Source: Pirellulales bacterium
Lineage (GTDB): Bacteria; Planctomycetota; Planctomycetia; Pirellulales; Thermoguttaceae
Direction: 5' to 3'
Length of the DNA: 40,463 nucleotides
Assembly (NCBI GenBank): GCA_013360685.1
Contig: JABWBD010000016.1
Coordinates: 1 to 40,463, forward strand
Shown here: piece after piece, positions 31,899-40,371 of the stretch
Position numbering within the stretch: the first letter of the stretch is position 1
Layout of the letters: each line of letters begins with the position of its first letter
The notes under the pieces: generated by a model
The model's database searches: none
Told to the model about the DNA's origin: nothing
Seen by the model: the letters and a program-made list of their open reading frames with translations, nothing else
Program-made: the position numbers and the translations under genes

Positions 31899-33848
31899 TC
31901 ATCGCCCCAGCCCAAGAAACTGCCGAACCATCTCCGGGCCGTTCTCCCAGAAGATCAGTGCCACGCCCATGAGCGAACCGCCGGCAATAATGCCCGAGGC
32001 GACCGGGAACGTGTACTGCTCGGCCCATTTCGGCCGTTTCTTCTCCACGGCGTATCCGATCACCGCGCCGGCGAAGAACAGCAGGCTGTAGTACCAGTGG
32101 AAAGTCCAAGAAAGACCAAGACCGGCCGCGGACGGGATCCATTGCTCGTGCTTGGGAAACATCTTTGCCAACAGCGGCAGCACGATTCCCACAAGCCCGC
32201 CGATCGCGATCGACCACGTCTTCACCGGGCCCAGCGATTCCAGCCCTCGGCTCAGCGCCACGGCCACGGCCTTCCACGTCTGCGCGGCCGGGGCGGGAAA
32301 CTGGTCCGACCCGAGGACCGAAGCGTCGGGCACGATGACGCTGAAGGAGAATACCGTCACCACGGTCCCCACAAAGATCCCCGCAAACTGGGCCAGAAAC
32401 TGCTGGCGCGGGTTGGCCCCCAGCAGGTAGCCGCTCTTGAGATCCGTCAGCAGGTCGGCCGAGGAAGTGGCGGCGCCGGCCGTGATGTTCGCGCTCATCA
32501 GGTTCACGTTCATGTTGCCCGGATGGAGCACGCCGAAAATGAGCTGGGTGACCTTGCCCATGGCGCCGACCGGCGTGGTATCCGTCTCGCCGGTTACACG
32601 GCACGCCACCAGCGCCAGGAAGAACGAGAGCAGCACCGCCACGGCGCTCTGCCAATACGGCATGGCAAATGTCGCGTGCGCCAGCCAGCCCAAGGCCACC
32701 AGGGAAACAATCTGGCCCGCAAGGAACCAGGAGATTGGGGTTTCGATGGCCTCGATTTCCCCTTGGGTCTGGCTGCCGGCCCGCGAGAACATCGCGGAGA
32801 GGTTGCTCATCGCCCGGACCATCGCTCTCCATTGCATGCCGAAGGAGAGCAATCCGGAGGTGACCATGCAGGCGACGCCGCCCCACAGGGTCCACTGCAC
32901 CACGTCGCGAAACCCGGAGGCGTTGGTGATGCCCTGCTGCAGGACGGGAACAAACACCATCCAGCAGAGCGTCCCGCCCAGCAACATGCTCGCGGCCACG
33001 CGGAGGCCGGTCAGGGCGCCCGCCGCCAGAAAGATCGGATCCCAGGTGAGCATCACCGTTCGGCCGATCCACGCCTCGCCCAGAATCGCCTCGTTCAGTT
33101 TTCCCATCAGGTTGCCGATCGAATAGGGCTCCAGCCGCGCGCTGACGAGCCTCAGCCCATCGGTCAGGAATTGGCTGAGCGCCGCCAGGATCCCGGCGAT
33201 CCCCAAGGCCCGGGCCGATCGGACGCCTTTCTCGCCATGCGCGTGGAGCGCCCGCAGGGTCTCCGCGGCGGCGATCCCGCTGGGAAAACGAAGCTGTTCG
33301 ATGTTGATCATCTGGCGTTTCATGGGAATCGCCATGGTCACGCCCATCACGGCCAAGAAAAACACCCAGCCCAGCAGGATCGGCACCGGCAGGGACTGGC
33401 CGTTGAGCAGGATGTAGGCGGCGAAGGCCGACACGAGCGTGCCGCCGGTCGAATAACCGGCGGAGCTGGCCGTGGACTGCATGCAGTTGTTTTCCAGGAT
33501 CGTCATCTCGGTCCTGGCCAGCCCGAGTTTGTAGAGCGTGGTCCAGATCGCGTAGGAGAGGATGCATGCGGTGATGGCCACTCCGAAGCCCCAGCCGGCC
33601 TTCAGCCCGATGTAGAGATTGGTGGTCGAAAGCACCCCGCCCAGGACCGAGCCCATCAGGACCGCGCGCCAGGTCAGTTGGGCCATGCTGTCGCCTCGGC
33701 CCCGGTACACCTGCTCATACCACTGCCGTTCGATTTCTTCCGGCGTCCCGCGGAATCCGGCGATCGGCAGTTCGGAATCCTCACGGTTCACGGAGACAAC
33801 CGGCTGGGCAGCTTCGCCGCGATCGGGGTCGTGGGTCGTGTCAGACAT
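31899..33848 (-). CDS. OPT family oligopeptide/metal-chelate transporter
   Basis: A 649-residue integral membrane protein with about 14-16 hydrophobic segments from residue 60 on. Family landmarks are VLGGVLSTTNLYIGLKAGWG (66-90), MTILENNCMQSTASSAGYSTGG, AIPMKRQMINIEQLRFPSG and, later, GVLHPGNMNVNLMSANITAG. OPT proteins are proton-coupled importers of peptides or metal-siderophore complexes; bacterial members like this are mostly uncharacterised. The N-terminal 55 residues are soluble. It starts 35 bases after the glycosidase-like gene and ends 57 bases ahead of the sulfatase gene. Its presence between two carbohydrate enzymes is unusual, and its substrate may not be a peptide. Confidence 0.92.
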   Translation of the reverse strand: MSDTTHDPDRGEAAQPVVSVNREDSELPIAGFRGTPEEIERQWYEQVYRGRGDSMAQLTWRAVLMGSVLGGVLSTTNLYIGLKAGWGFGVAITACILSYAIWTTLYKLGLARTEMTILENNCMQSTASSAGYSTGGTLVSAFAAYILLNGQSLPVPILLGWVFFLAVMGVTMAIPMKRQMINIEQLRFPSGIAAAETLRALHAHGEKGVRSARALGIAGILAALSQFLTDGLRLVSARLEPYSIGNLMGKLNEAILGEAWIGRTVMLTWDPIFLAAGALTGLRVAASMLLGGTLCWMVFVPVLQQGITNASGFRDVVQWTLWGGVACMVTSGLLSFGMQWRAMVRAMSNLSAMFSRAGSQTQGEIEAIETPISWFLAGQIVSLVALGWLAHATFAMPYWQSAVAVLLSFFLALVACRVTGETDTTPVGAMGKVTQLIFGVLHPGNMNVNLMSANITAGAATSSADLLTDLKSGYLLGANPRQQFLAQFAGIFVGTVVTVFSFSVIVPDASVLGSDQFPAPAAQTWKAVAVALSRGLESLGPVKTWSIAIGGLVGIVLPLLAKMFPKHEQWIPSAAGLGLSWTFHWYYSLLFFAGAVIGYAVEKKRPKWAEQYTFPVASGIIAGGSLMGVALIFWENGPEMVRQFLGLGR

Positions 33849-33883
33849 AGGCCCGCTTTCTCAATATGGTTTTCAGACCGCAA

Positions 33884-36133
33884 TCAACGGATCGGCTCGG
33901 TGAAGAAGGTTTCGGAAAGCTCCCGAGTTGAGACAGCCTGGCGGTCTTTGAGAACCTTTTCAGCGTTTCGCCGAACCAACGCCAGTTCCGCCTCGAACTC
34001 CGGAAGCACGTCGCTCCAGACGAGGTACTTCGGCGCCGGATAGGGATAGCGGCGGCCCGGATCGTGCCGTCCGGCACAATCGAGATACGCGCGGCCGCAA
34101 AGCGCCGCCAGCTCGCGGTAGACCTCCACCGATCGGGCGAGTTCCGCCACGCACCGCTCGAGCCGCGCTAGGTCGCGAGTACGCACGAACGTCAATCCGT
34201 CGGCCGCGGCCGAGACCTTGTGGCGGTAGAAGTGGGCCACCAGCCGGACGGCCTCCGTGTCGGACAACACGCGTTCGAATTCCGCTTGATTTCGGGTCAC
34301 CAGCGGTTGTGCCTTACGGGCCGCGGCCAGGGCGGCTTCGCCGTCGCGGACCAGGCTTTCCGCCGCCGCGAGCGGGTTCTCCGGCAGGTGCGTCCGGCCG
34401 GCAGCCTCGTTTTCCGCGTACTGGGCGACCGTTTCGCCGGGCGGCGAGTACCACCGTTTGGACGCAAACAGTTGCGGAAGCGTCTGTCCCAGCGTGCTCG
34501 CCAGATAGTTCTCGCTTGTAACCGCAAAGGAGCGGACGACCCGCGGCATCACCTCTCCGCTCCGCTCGTAGGCATCCAGCAGGAACCGACCCGCTTCCGG
34601 CGAGCCGTATTTTGCGGCGAACTGGCGGGTCCAGAAAGCCTCTTCGGCCGCCTGGTCGCGGTCGCAATTCCACGCATAGCGAGCCCAACCGGCAAACCAG
34701 ATCCAGTCGCGCTCGAGTTGCAGCAGCCGAGGCTCGGCCCGATCGGCGGAATAGGGCCATTCCCAGTAGCGCAAGGGATACAGGTGCAATCCCTTCACGC
34801 CGGTTCCGACACAACTGCGGACCGCGCGACGCACGAAGTCGGGCGAGCCCCAGCGGAACGGTTCGAGATTGGCCACGCAGTGGATGTTGGTGACCAGAAA
34901 CGCCTCTTGGGCGAGGCGCCGGTGCCCGTCCCCGTCTTTCTCGAATGCATAGTGCCGCGTGGTGACCGGATCGGTTCCGCCGCCGACCTCGTCCGAGGCC
35001 AGCGTCTCGTTGTTGTATTTCGATTCGACGTACAGATTGGGATAAAGCGGCTTGGCCGCGCCGAGCAGCTCAAAAATCGGCGTCGAATGGCTCCGCACAA
35101 CCAGCGGCGGCAAAGGCTGCCCATCCTGCAGCGAGCCTCGGACCGCCGGGATGACGACGCGCGTGTACCAGTCGACATCGTAGCGGTCGTCGAGATCCTC
35201 ACCCAGGCACATCATCAATCCCACGTGAGGGTACTCTCGCACGAACTGCCCGATGCAATACGCCATGTACTCGTCCACCAGCGGGCTGGGCTTTCGATGT
35301 GCGAAAGGAAGTTTGCGGCTCCGGGCCATGGCGTGCGAAATATGGATATTGTAGCAGTTCTGGATGATCCAAATATTGCGGCGGTCCGCTTCGGCCGTCA
35401 GCCATCGAAACAGCTCGATGTTCGCCTCCAACTGCGGCGTGGCGACCTCTTGAGCGTCCGGGTACTTGGGCAGCTTCAGGATCGACGTGAATGGGTGCCC
35501 ATTCCAGAGATAGACGGCGTTGAACCGGTGCTGGGCCAGGAGATCGAGGTACTTGATCCAGACGGCACGGTCATAGAACCACGGAAATGTCTCGGGAAGA
35601 TAGCAATAGTCATAACGCGAACCGTCCATGCCGGGCTCGGGCCGTTGCAGGCCGAGGCACGGCCCTCGCAGCCGCAACTTGGGAGCATCGCGAAATTCCG
35701 CCGGTTCGGGGAATTGCCCGGCCGCAGCCTCCAACCGCTCGGCCAGTTCCAGGCAGCCGTACAGCGCGCCGGCATCGCCGGCGCCGGCGACGACCGCAGA
35801 GCGGTCCGGCCGAATCGCCAAAGCAAATCCTTCCTCGGTTTCGGTCTGGCCGCCCAGCATTTTGCGAAAGCCCTCGCTCTGGGAGGCTGTGCCGACGCGA
35901 ATGGCGCCGGCGGGCGTTTCCAATCCCGCCGCTCGCTCGACATCGACCCGGTATCCCAACCGCTGCAAAGCCGCTTGGAGCTGCTCGACCCCGTACGTCG
36001 CGCGTGCGCCGATCGCTGGAGACACCACAATCTTCATCGTTCGGTCTTCACCGACCGCGGCAGCCGCCTGCTGCAACGCAAGCAGAATGATCGCCCAATG
36101 GACAGCGGGATTACCCGTGCTTCGTTGTCTCAT
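33884..36133 (-). CDS. Large secreted glycosidase-like protein (GH20/GH67-type N-terminal domain)
   Basis: About 749 residues from the ATG at 36133 (MRQRSTGNPAVHWAIILLAL), which has AAGG 6 bases ahead; a GTG at 36151 is an alternative adding six residues. Residues 1-30 form a signal peptide. A beta/alpha domain follows (KIVVSPAIGARATYGVEQLQ, then SAVVAGAGDAGALYGCLELAE), as found before the catalytic barrel of GH20 hexosaminidases and GH67 alpha-glucuronidases. The next part begins like a TIM barrel: DRAVWIKYLDLLAQHRFNAV, LWNGHPFTSI, and LMMCLGEDLDDRYD, where the acidic residues could be catalytic. The C-terminal 200 residues are helical. I cannot name the GH family or substrate. As first gene of an operon with a transporter and sulfatase, it probably acts on a complex polysaccharide. 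Confidence 0.75.
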   Translation of the reverse strand: MRQRSTGNPAVHWAIILLALQQAAAAVGEDRTMKIVVSPAIGARATYGVEQLQAALQRLGYRVDVERAAGLETPAGAIRVGTASQSEGFRKMLGGQTETEEGFALAIRPDRSAVVAGAGDAGALYGCLELAERLEAAAGQFPEPAEFRDAPKLRLRGPCLGLQRPEPGMDGSRYDYCYLPETFPWFYDRAVWIKYLDLLAQHRFNAVYLWNGHPFTSILKLPKYPDAQEVATPQLEANIELFRWLTAEADRRNIWIIQNCYNIHISHAMARSRKLPFAHRKPSPLVDEYMAYCIGQFVREYPHVGLMMCLGEDLDDRYDVDWYTRVVIPAVRGSLQDGQPLPPLVVRSHSTPIFELLGAAKPLYPNLYVESKYNNETLASDEVGGGTDPVTTRHYAFEKDGDGHRRLAQEAFLVTNIHCVANLEPFRWGSPDFVRRAVRSCVGTGVKGLHLYPLRYWEWPYSADRAEPRLLQLERDWIWFAGWARYAWNCDRDQAAEEAFWTRQFAAKYGSPEAGRFLLDAYERSGEVMPRVVRSFAVTSENYLASTLGQTLPQLFASKRWYSPPGETVAQYAENEAAGRTHLPENPLAAAESLVRDGEAALAAARKAQPLVTRNQAEFERVLSDTEAVRLVAHFYRHKVSAAADGLTFVRTRDLARLERCVAELARSVEVYRELAALCGRAYLDCAGRHDPGRRYPYPAPKYLVWSDVLPEFEAELALVRRNAEKVLKDRQAVSTRELSETFFTEPIR

Positions 36134-36165
36134 GTTGACCTTATTCTCCACCGGCAGTCTTCAAA

Positions 36166-36260
36166 GTAGCAGGCACGCTCCGCCGTGCCGTCCGCCGCGG
36201 GACGGCGGAGGGTGCCTGATGCCATATGTTGCGAACGGCAGGGCGGAGCATGCCTGCTAC
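36166..36260. repeat. Second copy of the GTAGCAGGCACGCTCCGC palindrome family
   Basis: GTAGCAGGCACGCTCCGCCG at 36166-36185 pairs with the reverse complement at 36241-36260 with few mismatches. The centre contains an extra partial right arm (GGCGGAGGGTGCCTGA, 36204-36219), so the element looks like two nested insertions or a duplication. It shares its outer arm with the repeat at 25218-25277. It sits between the divergent glycosidase-like and Tat-oxidoreductase genes. Confidence 0.8.
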
Positions 36261-36331
36261 GGTTCTTGCGACACCCACGGCCTGCCGACCGCCAGCTATT
36301 CTACGGCGACGGTCCTCGGGCGAGCAACCGC

Positions 36332-36360
36332 TTGACGGGGCCGCCCCGGCGAGCTAGCCT
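36332..36360 (+). promoter_or_regulatory. Possible promoter of the Tat-signal oxidoreductase gene
   Basis: TTGACG at 36332-36337 and TAGCCT at 36355-36360 are separated by 17 bases. The -35 is good (five of six) but the -10 is weak (three of six). Transcription would begin near 36367, 57 bases before the ATG. Confidence 0.4.
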
Positions 36361-36423
36361 GACTCCCGCAGTCCGCGGCCGGAACCACCTCGGGCGCTCT
36401 ATTCACCAAACGAGGAGCGAAAG

Positions 36424-37731
36424 ATGAGTCGCACCAGCAATCGTCGCGAGTTTCTCAAGTCGTCCGCTCTCGCCGGGACCGGCTATTGGATCGCCGGCTC
36501 CTTCGCCGTAGCCCGGGGCCGCTCGGCCAACGACAAGCTGAACATCGGCATGCTCGGCGTCCACAGCCGCGGTGCGGCCAATATGGATGCGGTGGCAAGC
36601 GAGAACATCGTCGCCCTCTGCGACGTGGACGAGAACTTCCTGGCTGAAGCTTCCAAGAAGCATCCCAAGGCCAAGACCTACATCGACTGGCGCAAGATGC
36701 TCGACCAGAAGGAGATCGATGCCGTTGTTGTCAGCACGACCGAACACACCCACGCGCCGGCCAGCCTCGCGGCCATGAGACGAGGCATGCACGTCTACTG
36801 CGAGAAGCCCCTGGCCCACACCGTCCACGAGGCCCGCCTGATGCGGGAAACCTCGAAGCAGATGAAAGTGGCGACCCAGATGGGCACCCAGATCCATGCC
36901 GGCGAGAATTATCGCCGCGTCGTGGAATTGATCCGGTCCGGCGCGATCGGGCCCGTGCGCGAGGCGCACTCCTGGGTGGAGCAGGGGATCGAGGGGCCTC
37001 GCAGTCGGCCGCAGGAAATTCCGCCGGTTCCCACCAGTCTGCGCTGGGACCTCTGGCTGGGCCCCGCGCCCTCGCGACCTTATCACCCCTGCTACTTCGA
37101 GAAACGCTCGATCTCGTGGCAAAACTGGTGGGACTTCGGCAACGGCGCGTTGGGCGACATGGGGAGCCACATCATCGATCTGCCGTTCTGGGCCCTCGAG
37201 TTGCAGCATCCCACGACGGTCGAAGCCGAAGGGCCGCTGCCGGTCCGGCCCGAGACTTACCCCGATTACCTGACCGTGCGATGGGAGCATCCGGCCCGCG
37301 GCAGCCGCGCGCCGGTGAAACTCACCTGGTACGACGGCAAGCAATGGCCCAAGTCGCCCGAAGGCGTCGATCTCACGAAATGGCACCTGGGGACGATGTT
37401 TGTCGGCGACAAGGGGATCCTGGTGGCCGACTACCGCAGGTACCTCTTGCTGCCCGAGGCTGACTTCAAGGACTTCAAGGCGCCGCCGCCTTCCATTGCT
37501 CCATCGCCGGGACACCACCAGGAGTGGCTAAACGCCTGCAAGACCGGCGAACCGACGCTCTGCAACTTCGACTACTCCGGCGCACTGGTCGAGCACAACC
37601 TGCTGGGCACGGTCGCTTTCCGGGCCGGCAAGAAGCTCCAGTGGGACCCCGAAAACCTCAAAGCCACCAATTGCCCCGAGGCCGATCGGTTCATCCGAAA
37701 GACCTACCGCCAGGGCTGGGAATGCGAATGA
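36424..37731 (+). CDS. Gfo/Idh/MocA family oxidoreductase with Tat signal
   Basis: A 435-residue protein. The N-terminus SNRREFLKSSALAG is a twin-arginine signal, so it is exported folded with its cofactor bound. The Rossmann fold starts at LNIGMLGVHSRG (residue 39 on); YCEKPLAHTVHEA gives the family EKP motif at 127-129, and GALGDMGSHIIDLPFW near 240 holds the conserved active-site D/H block. Such exported members are very numerous in planctomycetes; their role is in extracytoplasmic sugar oxidation or, in some, glycoside cleavage through 3-keto intermediates. GAGGAGCGAAAG before the ATG is a strong binding site. The stop overlaps the start of a VapB-like gene by ATGA. Confidence 0.94.
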   Translation: MSRTSNRREFLKSSALAGTGYWIAGSFAVARGRSANDKLNIGMLGVHSRGAANMDAVASENIVALCDVDENFLAEASKKHPKAKTYIDWRKMLDQKEIDAVVVSTTEHTHAPASLAAMRRGMHVYCEKPLAHTVHEARLMRETSKQMKVATQMGTQIHAGENYRRVVELIRSGAIGPVREAHSWVEQGIEGPRSRPQEIPPVPTSLRWDLWLGPAPSRPYHPCYFEKRSISWQNWWDFGNGALGDMGSHIIDLPFWALELQHPTTVEAEGPLPVRPETYPDYLTVRWEHPARGSRAPVKLTWYDGKQWPKSPEGVDLTKWHLGTMFVGDKGILVADYRRYLLLPEADFKDFKAPPPSIAPSPGHHQEWLNACKTGEPTLCNFDYSGALVEHNLLGTVAFRAGKKLQWDPENLKATNCPEADRFIRKTYRQGWECE

Positions 37732-37928
37732 GCTCTGATGAGATCGCTCAAATCAGGGAAACTACCAGAGTCGATGACGATGCTGAAGCCGTCAGCAAGG
37801 CCGCCCGGGAGTATTTGCGAATCGCAGGCTTGCGGGAATTGAAAACCGCCAGTGGGAAAATCGATTTCGAGGACAACTGGAGAGAATTGGAGTCGTTGGA
37901 GTTGAGCGAGACAGAACCTCCACAGTAA
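37728..37928 (+). CDS. VapB-like antitoxin (possibly incomplete)
   Basis: A 66-residue hydrophilic protein. The C-terminal two thirds (AVSKAAREYLRIAGLREL, then SGKIDFEDNWRELE) match the tail of VapB antitoxins, where the GKIDF part binds the VapC toxin. The N-terminal DNA-binding strand and helix are poorly kept (ETTRVDDDAE), so the protein may be partly decayed. The ATG overlaps the stop of the oxidoreductase gene (ATGA) without a strong binding site of its own; an insertion of a TA pair close behind that gene is likely. A frameshifted VapC follows after 10 bases. Confidence 0.55.
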   Translation: MSSDEIAQIRETTRVDDDAEAVSKAAREYLRIAGLRELKTASGKIDFEDNWRELESLELSETEPPQ

Positions 37929-37938
37929 CGGACGCGTC

Positions 37939-38284
37939 ATGCAAGACTGGGTGTTGGTCGGCACATGCATTTGGGCCTCGTTCTTCACCAAGCCGAACTC
38001 GGCCGAAGAGCTGGCCGTCGATGACTTGATCGATGCAGAGCGTGTCGCCCTCCTCGGTCCACTGGTTGCCGAGGTCCTGCTGGGATGCCGGCGAAAGACG
38101 GCGCAGCAATGCGGGCCACTTGGCGTTATTGAGGGTCCGCGGCGAGGCGCATTTGCCAACGACTTTTCATAGAACAGGGCAGATTGTTTGTGATCGGGGC
38201 CGAGGGATGCCCCTTAATGACATAGGGAGAGGCGGTGGCGTCAGGACGAGATTCGGTCTGGTGAGGCGAGCAATCGTGCGATGA
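37939..38284 (+). pseudogene. Frameshifted VapC (PIN domain) toxin remnant
   Basis: The first frame reads MQDWVLVGTCIWASFF and then LLGPLVAEVLLGCRRK, which is the start of a VapC ribonuclease (usually VLVDTSVWIDFF and then a conserved Glu). The first catalytic Asp is replaced by Gly (G8). After about 38100 the match moves to the +2 frame, where HLPTTFHRTGQI and PLNDI continue the PIN pattern; the original frame stops at 38172. Even in the second frame the final acidic block is lost before the stop at 38284. So the toxin is inactive by both frameshift and active-site loss. Confidence 0.7.
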
Positions 38285-38380
38285 GCGCCTGATGCCGGCC
38301 ATCGGCGGCTCGCCTTCCAGTTGGCGGCACCCCTGATTGGTGGTCGGGTCGTCCATACAAAAGATGAGGAGGGCATTGCA

Positions 38381-39445
38381 ATGGCAATCGCTGTCCAGTG
38401 TTCCGGCTGCGGAGGGAAGTTCAGTGCGCCCGATGCAGCGGTGGGCAAGCCGGTGAAATGCCCGAAGTGTGGCACCTTGTTTCAAGTGGGCAGCCTTCTC
38501 CCAGAGCCACCGGTAGAACAGCCGAGGTCTCCTCCCAAAGCCTCGCAAACGTCTCCCGCCCCTCCACTATCGCGGCCAGCACTACTCCAACAAGAGCCAA
38601 TAGTCGCAGAGGCTGTTCCCGAGACACTGGCGGCACCGCGACCCGCAAAGCCAGGAATGCCGCCCTGCCCATCCACGCCGCAGACGCCACCACCAGCCGT
38701 CTACAAGGGAAGATGTGACGTGTGTGGGAGGGAGTTCGCTGGCGGTGCATTCTTACTCACCACAAAACAGGTAGTCGGGTCGGATGCGTATTGGGCGGGA
38801 GCATTCAGTGCTGCCGGATTACGATTCGATGCTGGCTACCGAAGCCCGGAGCAGAATGCAAACATCGCACACCAGAAGGCCGACCTCGTATTCCAGTCTA
38901 TCGCATCGCCAACGCCCTGGATGATTTGTGACAAGTGCATCGACCTATTCACTGTCGATCGAGAGGATGCCTGTGAATACGCTAAGCGTTGGTATGAAAC
39001 CAACGGAGGCTTCGCTCCCCCCGGTTCCGGTCCAGCATCGTTCGAGGATGCCAACATTGGATTTGCTGATCCCGTGGAGCGATTCCTAATTGCGACCGAT
39101 CTCCGAATGGGGAACCGACAGCTCATTTCCAGGAAACCATCTGGTGTCACAGCGCGTGGTGGTGCGGATGCAGGCTGCTTTATTGCTACCGCCGTCTACC
39201 CTACACACGCGCCGGAACTCGATCTGCTGCGCCGCTACAGAGACCGAGTTCTCATGGGCAATTCGCTAGGCAGGCGGTTCGTGACTTCGTATTGCCGAGT
39301 GTCCCCTGCGGTGGCGGCTTGGCTGTCGCGATCGTCGATGCGAAAGAAGGCCGCCCGGTTGCTCCTGGGACCCATTGTCGCGATGGTTCGCACGGCGATG
39401 GCGGTCGAAAAATCGAAAGACTCCGAAAGACCTCGGTCGGGCTGA
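38381..39445 (+). CDS. Zinc-ribbon protein with C-terminal CFI-box domain
   Basis: A 354-residue protein from the ATG at 38381 (GAGGAGGG ahead by 8 bases; an upstream start at 38321 would add 20 residues). Residues 1-35 are a zinc ribbon of MJ0042 type: VQCSGCGGKF, then VKCPKCGTLFQV. A Pro/Ala-rich linker covers about 40-110. A second, spread metal site is likely from CDVCGREF (about 115) and ICDKCIDLF (about 180). The C-terminal domain starts GCFIATAVYPTHAPELDLL at 265 and contains RRYRDRVLMGNSLGRRFVTS and SPAVAAWLS, the pattern of the CFI-box-CTERM domain. The function of that domain is unknown. No export signal is seen. The TPR protein gene follows after 17 bases, suggesting they work together. 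Confidence 0.85.
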   Translation: MAIAVQCSGCGGKFSAPDAAVGKPVKCPKCGTLFQVGSLLPEPPVEQPRSPPKASQTSPAPPLSRPALLQQEPIVAEAVPETLAAPRPAKPGMPPCPSTPQTPPPAVYKGRCDVCGREFAGGAFLLTTKQVVGSDAYWAGAFSAAGLRFDAGYRSPEQNANIAHQKADLVFQSIASPTPWMICDKCIDLFTVDREDACEYAKRWYETNGGFAPPGSGPASFEDANIGFADPVERFLIATDLRMGNRQLISRKPSGVTARGGADAGCFIATAVYPTHAPELDLLRRYRDRVLMGNSLGRRFVTSYCRVSPAVAAWLSRSSMRKKAARLLLGPIVAMVRTAMAVEKSKDSERPRSG

Positions 39446-39462
39446 TACTATAGGAGAGACTC

Positions 39463-40371
39463 ATGCTGGATGCCCAAGGTTTCCAGCGGTGCGCGCAGGC
39501 TTTCGCGAACCGCGACTACGCGGGCAGTGCTCAACAAGCCCTCGGTCTGATGCCATCGGGGGCGACGCACGAGTTGTTGCAGGTGCTTCTAATCAGTCTT
39601 CAGCGGTCTGGGCAGATGGACCTTCTTCATCACCTTACACCGAAGGTGCTGGAAGCAACGGCGGGTTATCCGTGGGAGGACCTCCTCCTTCGCCTCACGC
39701 TCGGCCGCGCGAAGCCTGCTGATGCCGCCGAGGCGGCCCAGGACGACGTGCAGCGATGCCAGGCCCACTACTACACTTATTGGCGGCTACTCAGTTTGCA
39801 GCAGCCCGAAGCAGCACGGAGGCAACTCGATGCCTGCCTGGCAAAGCGAGCCGATTGTCTGGAACACCAACTGGCCGAGATCGAGCAGCGTTTTTGTCGC
39901 CTGGCCCCAGTCGGCAGTGGCAGCAGCAAGTACCACGAACAGGTCGCACAGCTAAACGGTCGAGTGATGCAGTTGAGTCAGCAAGGCCGTTACCAGGAGG
40001 CAATGGTCCTTGTCGTTCAAGCGCGAGACTTGGCTCAGGAGCACCTTGGCGACGATCACCCTGAGTTCGCCACCAGCTTACACAACCTAGCAGCATTGTA
40101 TCAGTCGAGGGGCGACTACGCAGCAGCCGAACCGCTTTATCAGCAAGCCCTCGACATCTGCCGTAAAGCCCTTGGCGAAGACCACCCGGAGTTCGCCATG
40201 AGCTTGAACAACCTCGCTGAGTTGTACCGTGAGATGGGTGACTACGGGGCGGCTGAACCGCTTTATCGGCAGGCCATGCGAATCCAACGCGAGGCGTTAG
40301 GCGATGACCACCCCGAGTTTGCTCGAATCGTGAACAACCTGGCGCTGTTGTACCGGCAAACGGGTAACTAG
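39463..40371 (+). CDS. Tetratricopeptide repeat protein, truncated in mid-repeat
   Basis: A 302-residue protein. Residues 1-160 are helical with no clear family. From about 165, 42-residue kinesin-light-chain type TPR units appear: GRYQEAMVLVVQARDLAQ, GDYAAAEPLYQQALDICR and GDYGAAEPLYRQAMRIQR, each followed by LGDDHPEFA-type joints and a SLNNLAELYREM helix. The last unit ends at RQTGN and then TAG, exactly where the next GDYAAAEPLY helix should begin. The bases after the stop are the end of a probable insertion element, so the original gene was probably longer. AGGAG lies 7 bases before the ATG. TPRs mediate protein contacts; the partner may be the CFI-box protein. Confidence 0.85.
   Translation: MLDAQGFQRCAQAFANRDYAGSAQQALGLMPSGATHELLQVLLISLQRSGQMDLLHHLTPKVLEATAGYPWEDLLLRLTLGRAKPADAAEAAQDDVQRCQAHYYTYWRLLSLQQPEAARRQLDACLAKRADCLEHQLAEIEQRFCRLAPVGSGSSKYHEQVAQLNGRVMQLSQQGRYQEAMVLVVQARDLAQEHLGDDHPEFATSLHNLAALYQSRGDYAAAEPLYQQALDICRKALGEDHPEFAMSLNNLAELYREMGDYGAAEPLYRQAMRIQREALGDDHPEFARIVNNLALLYRQTGN

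Noticed and set aside
31113-34043. Open frame of 976 codons on the plus strand
   Set aside because: It is antisense to the sulfatase and OPT transporter genes, is rich in Arg, His and Gln, and has no recognisable motif; a by-product of high GC.
34220-36169. Open frame of 649 codons on the plus strand
   Set aside because: It is antisense to the glycosidase-like gene and has no protein-family content.
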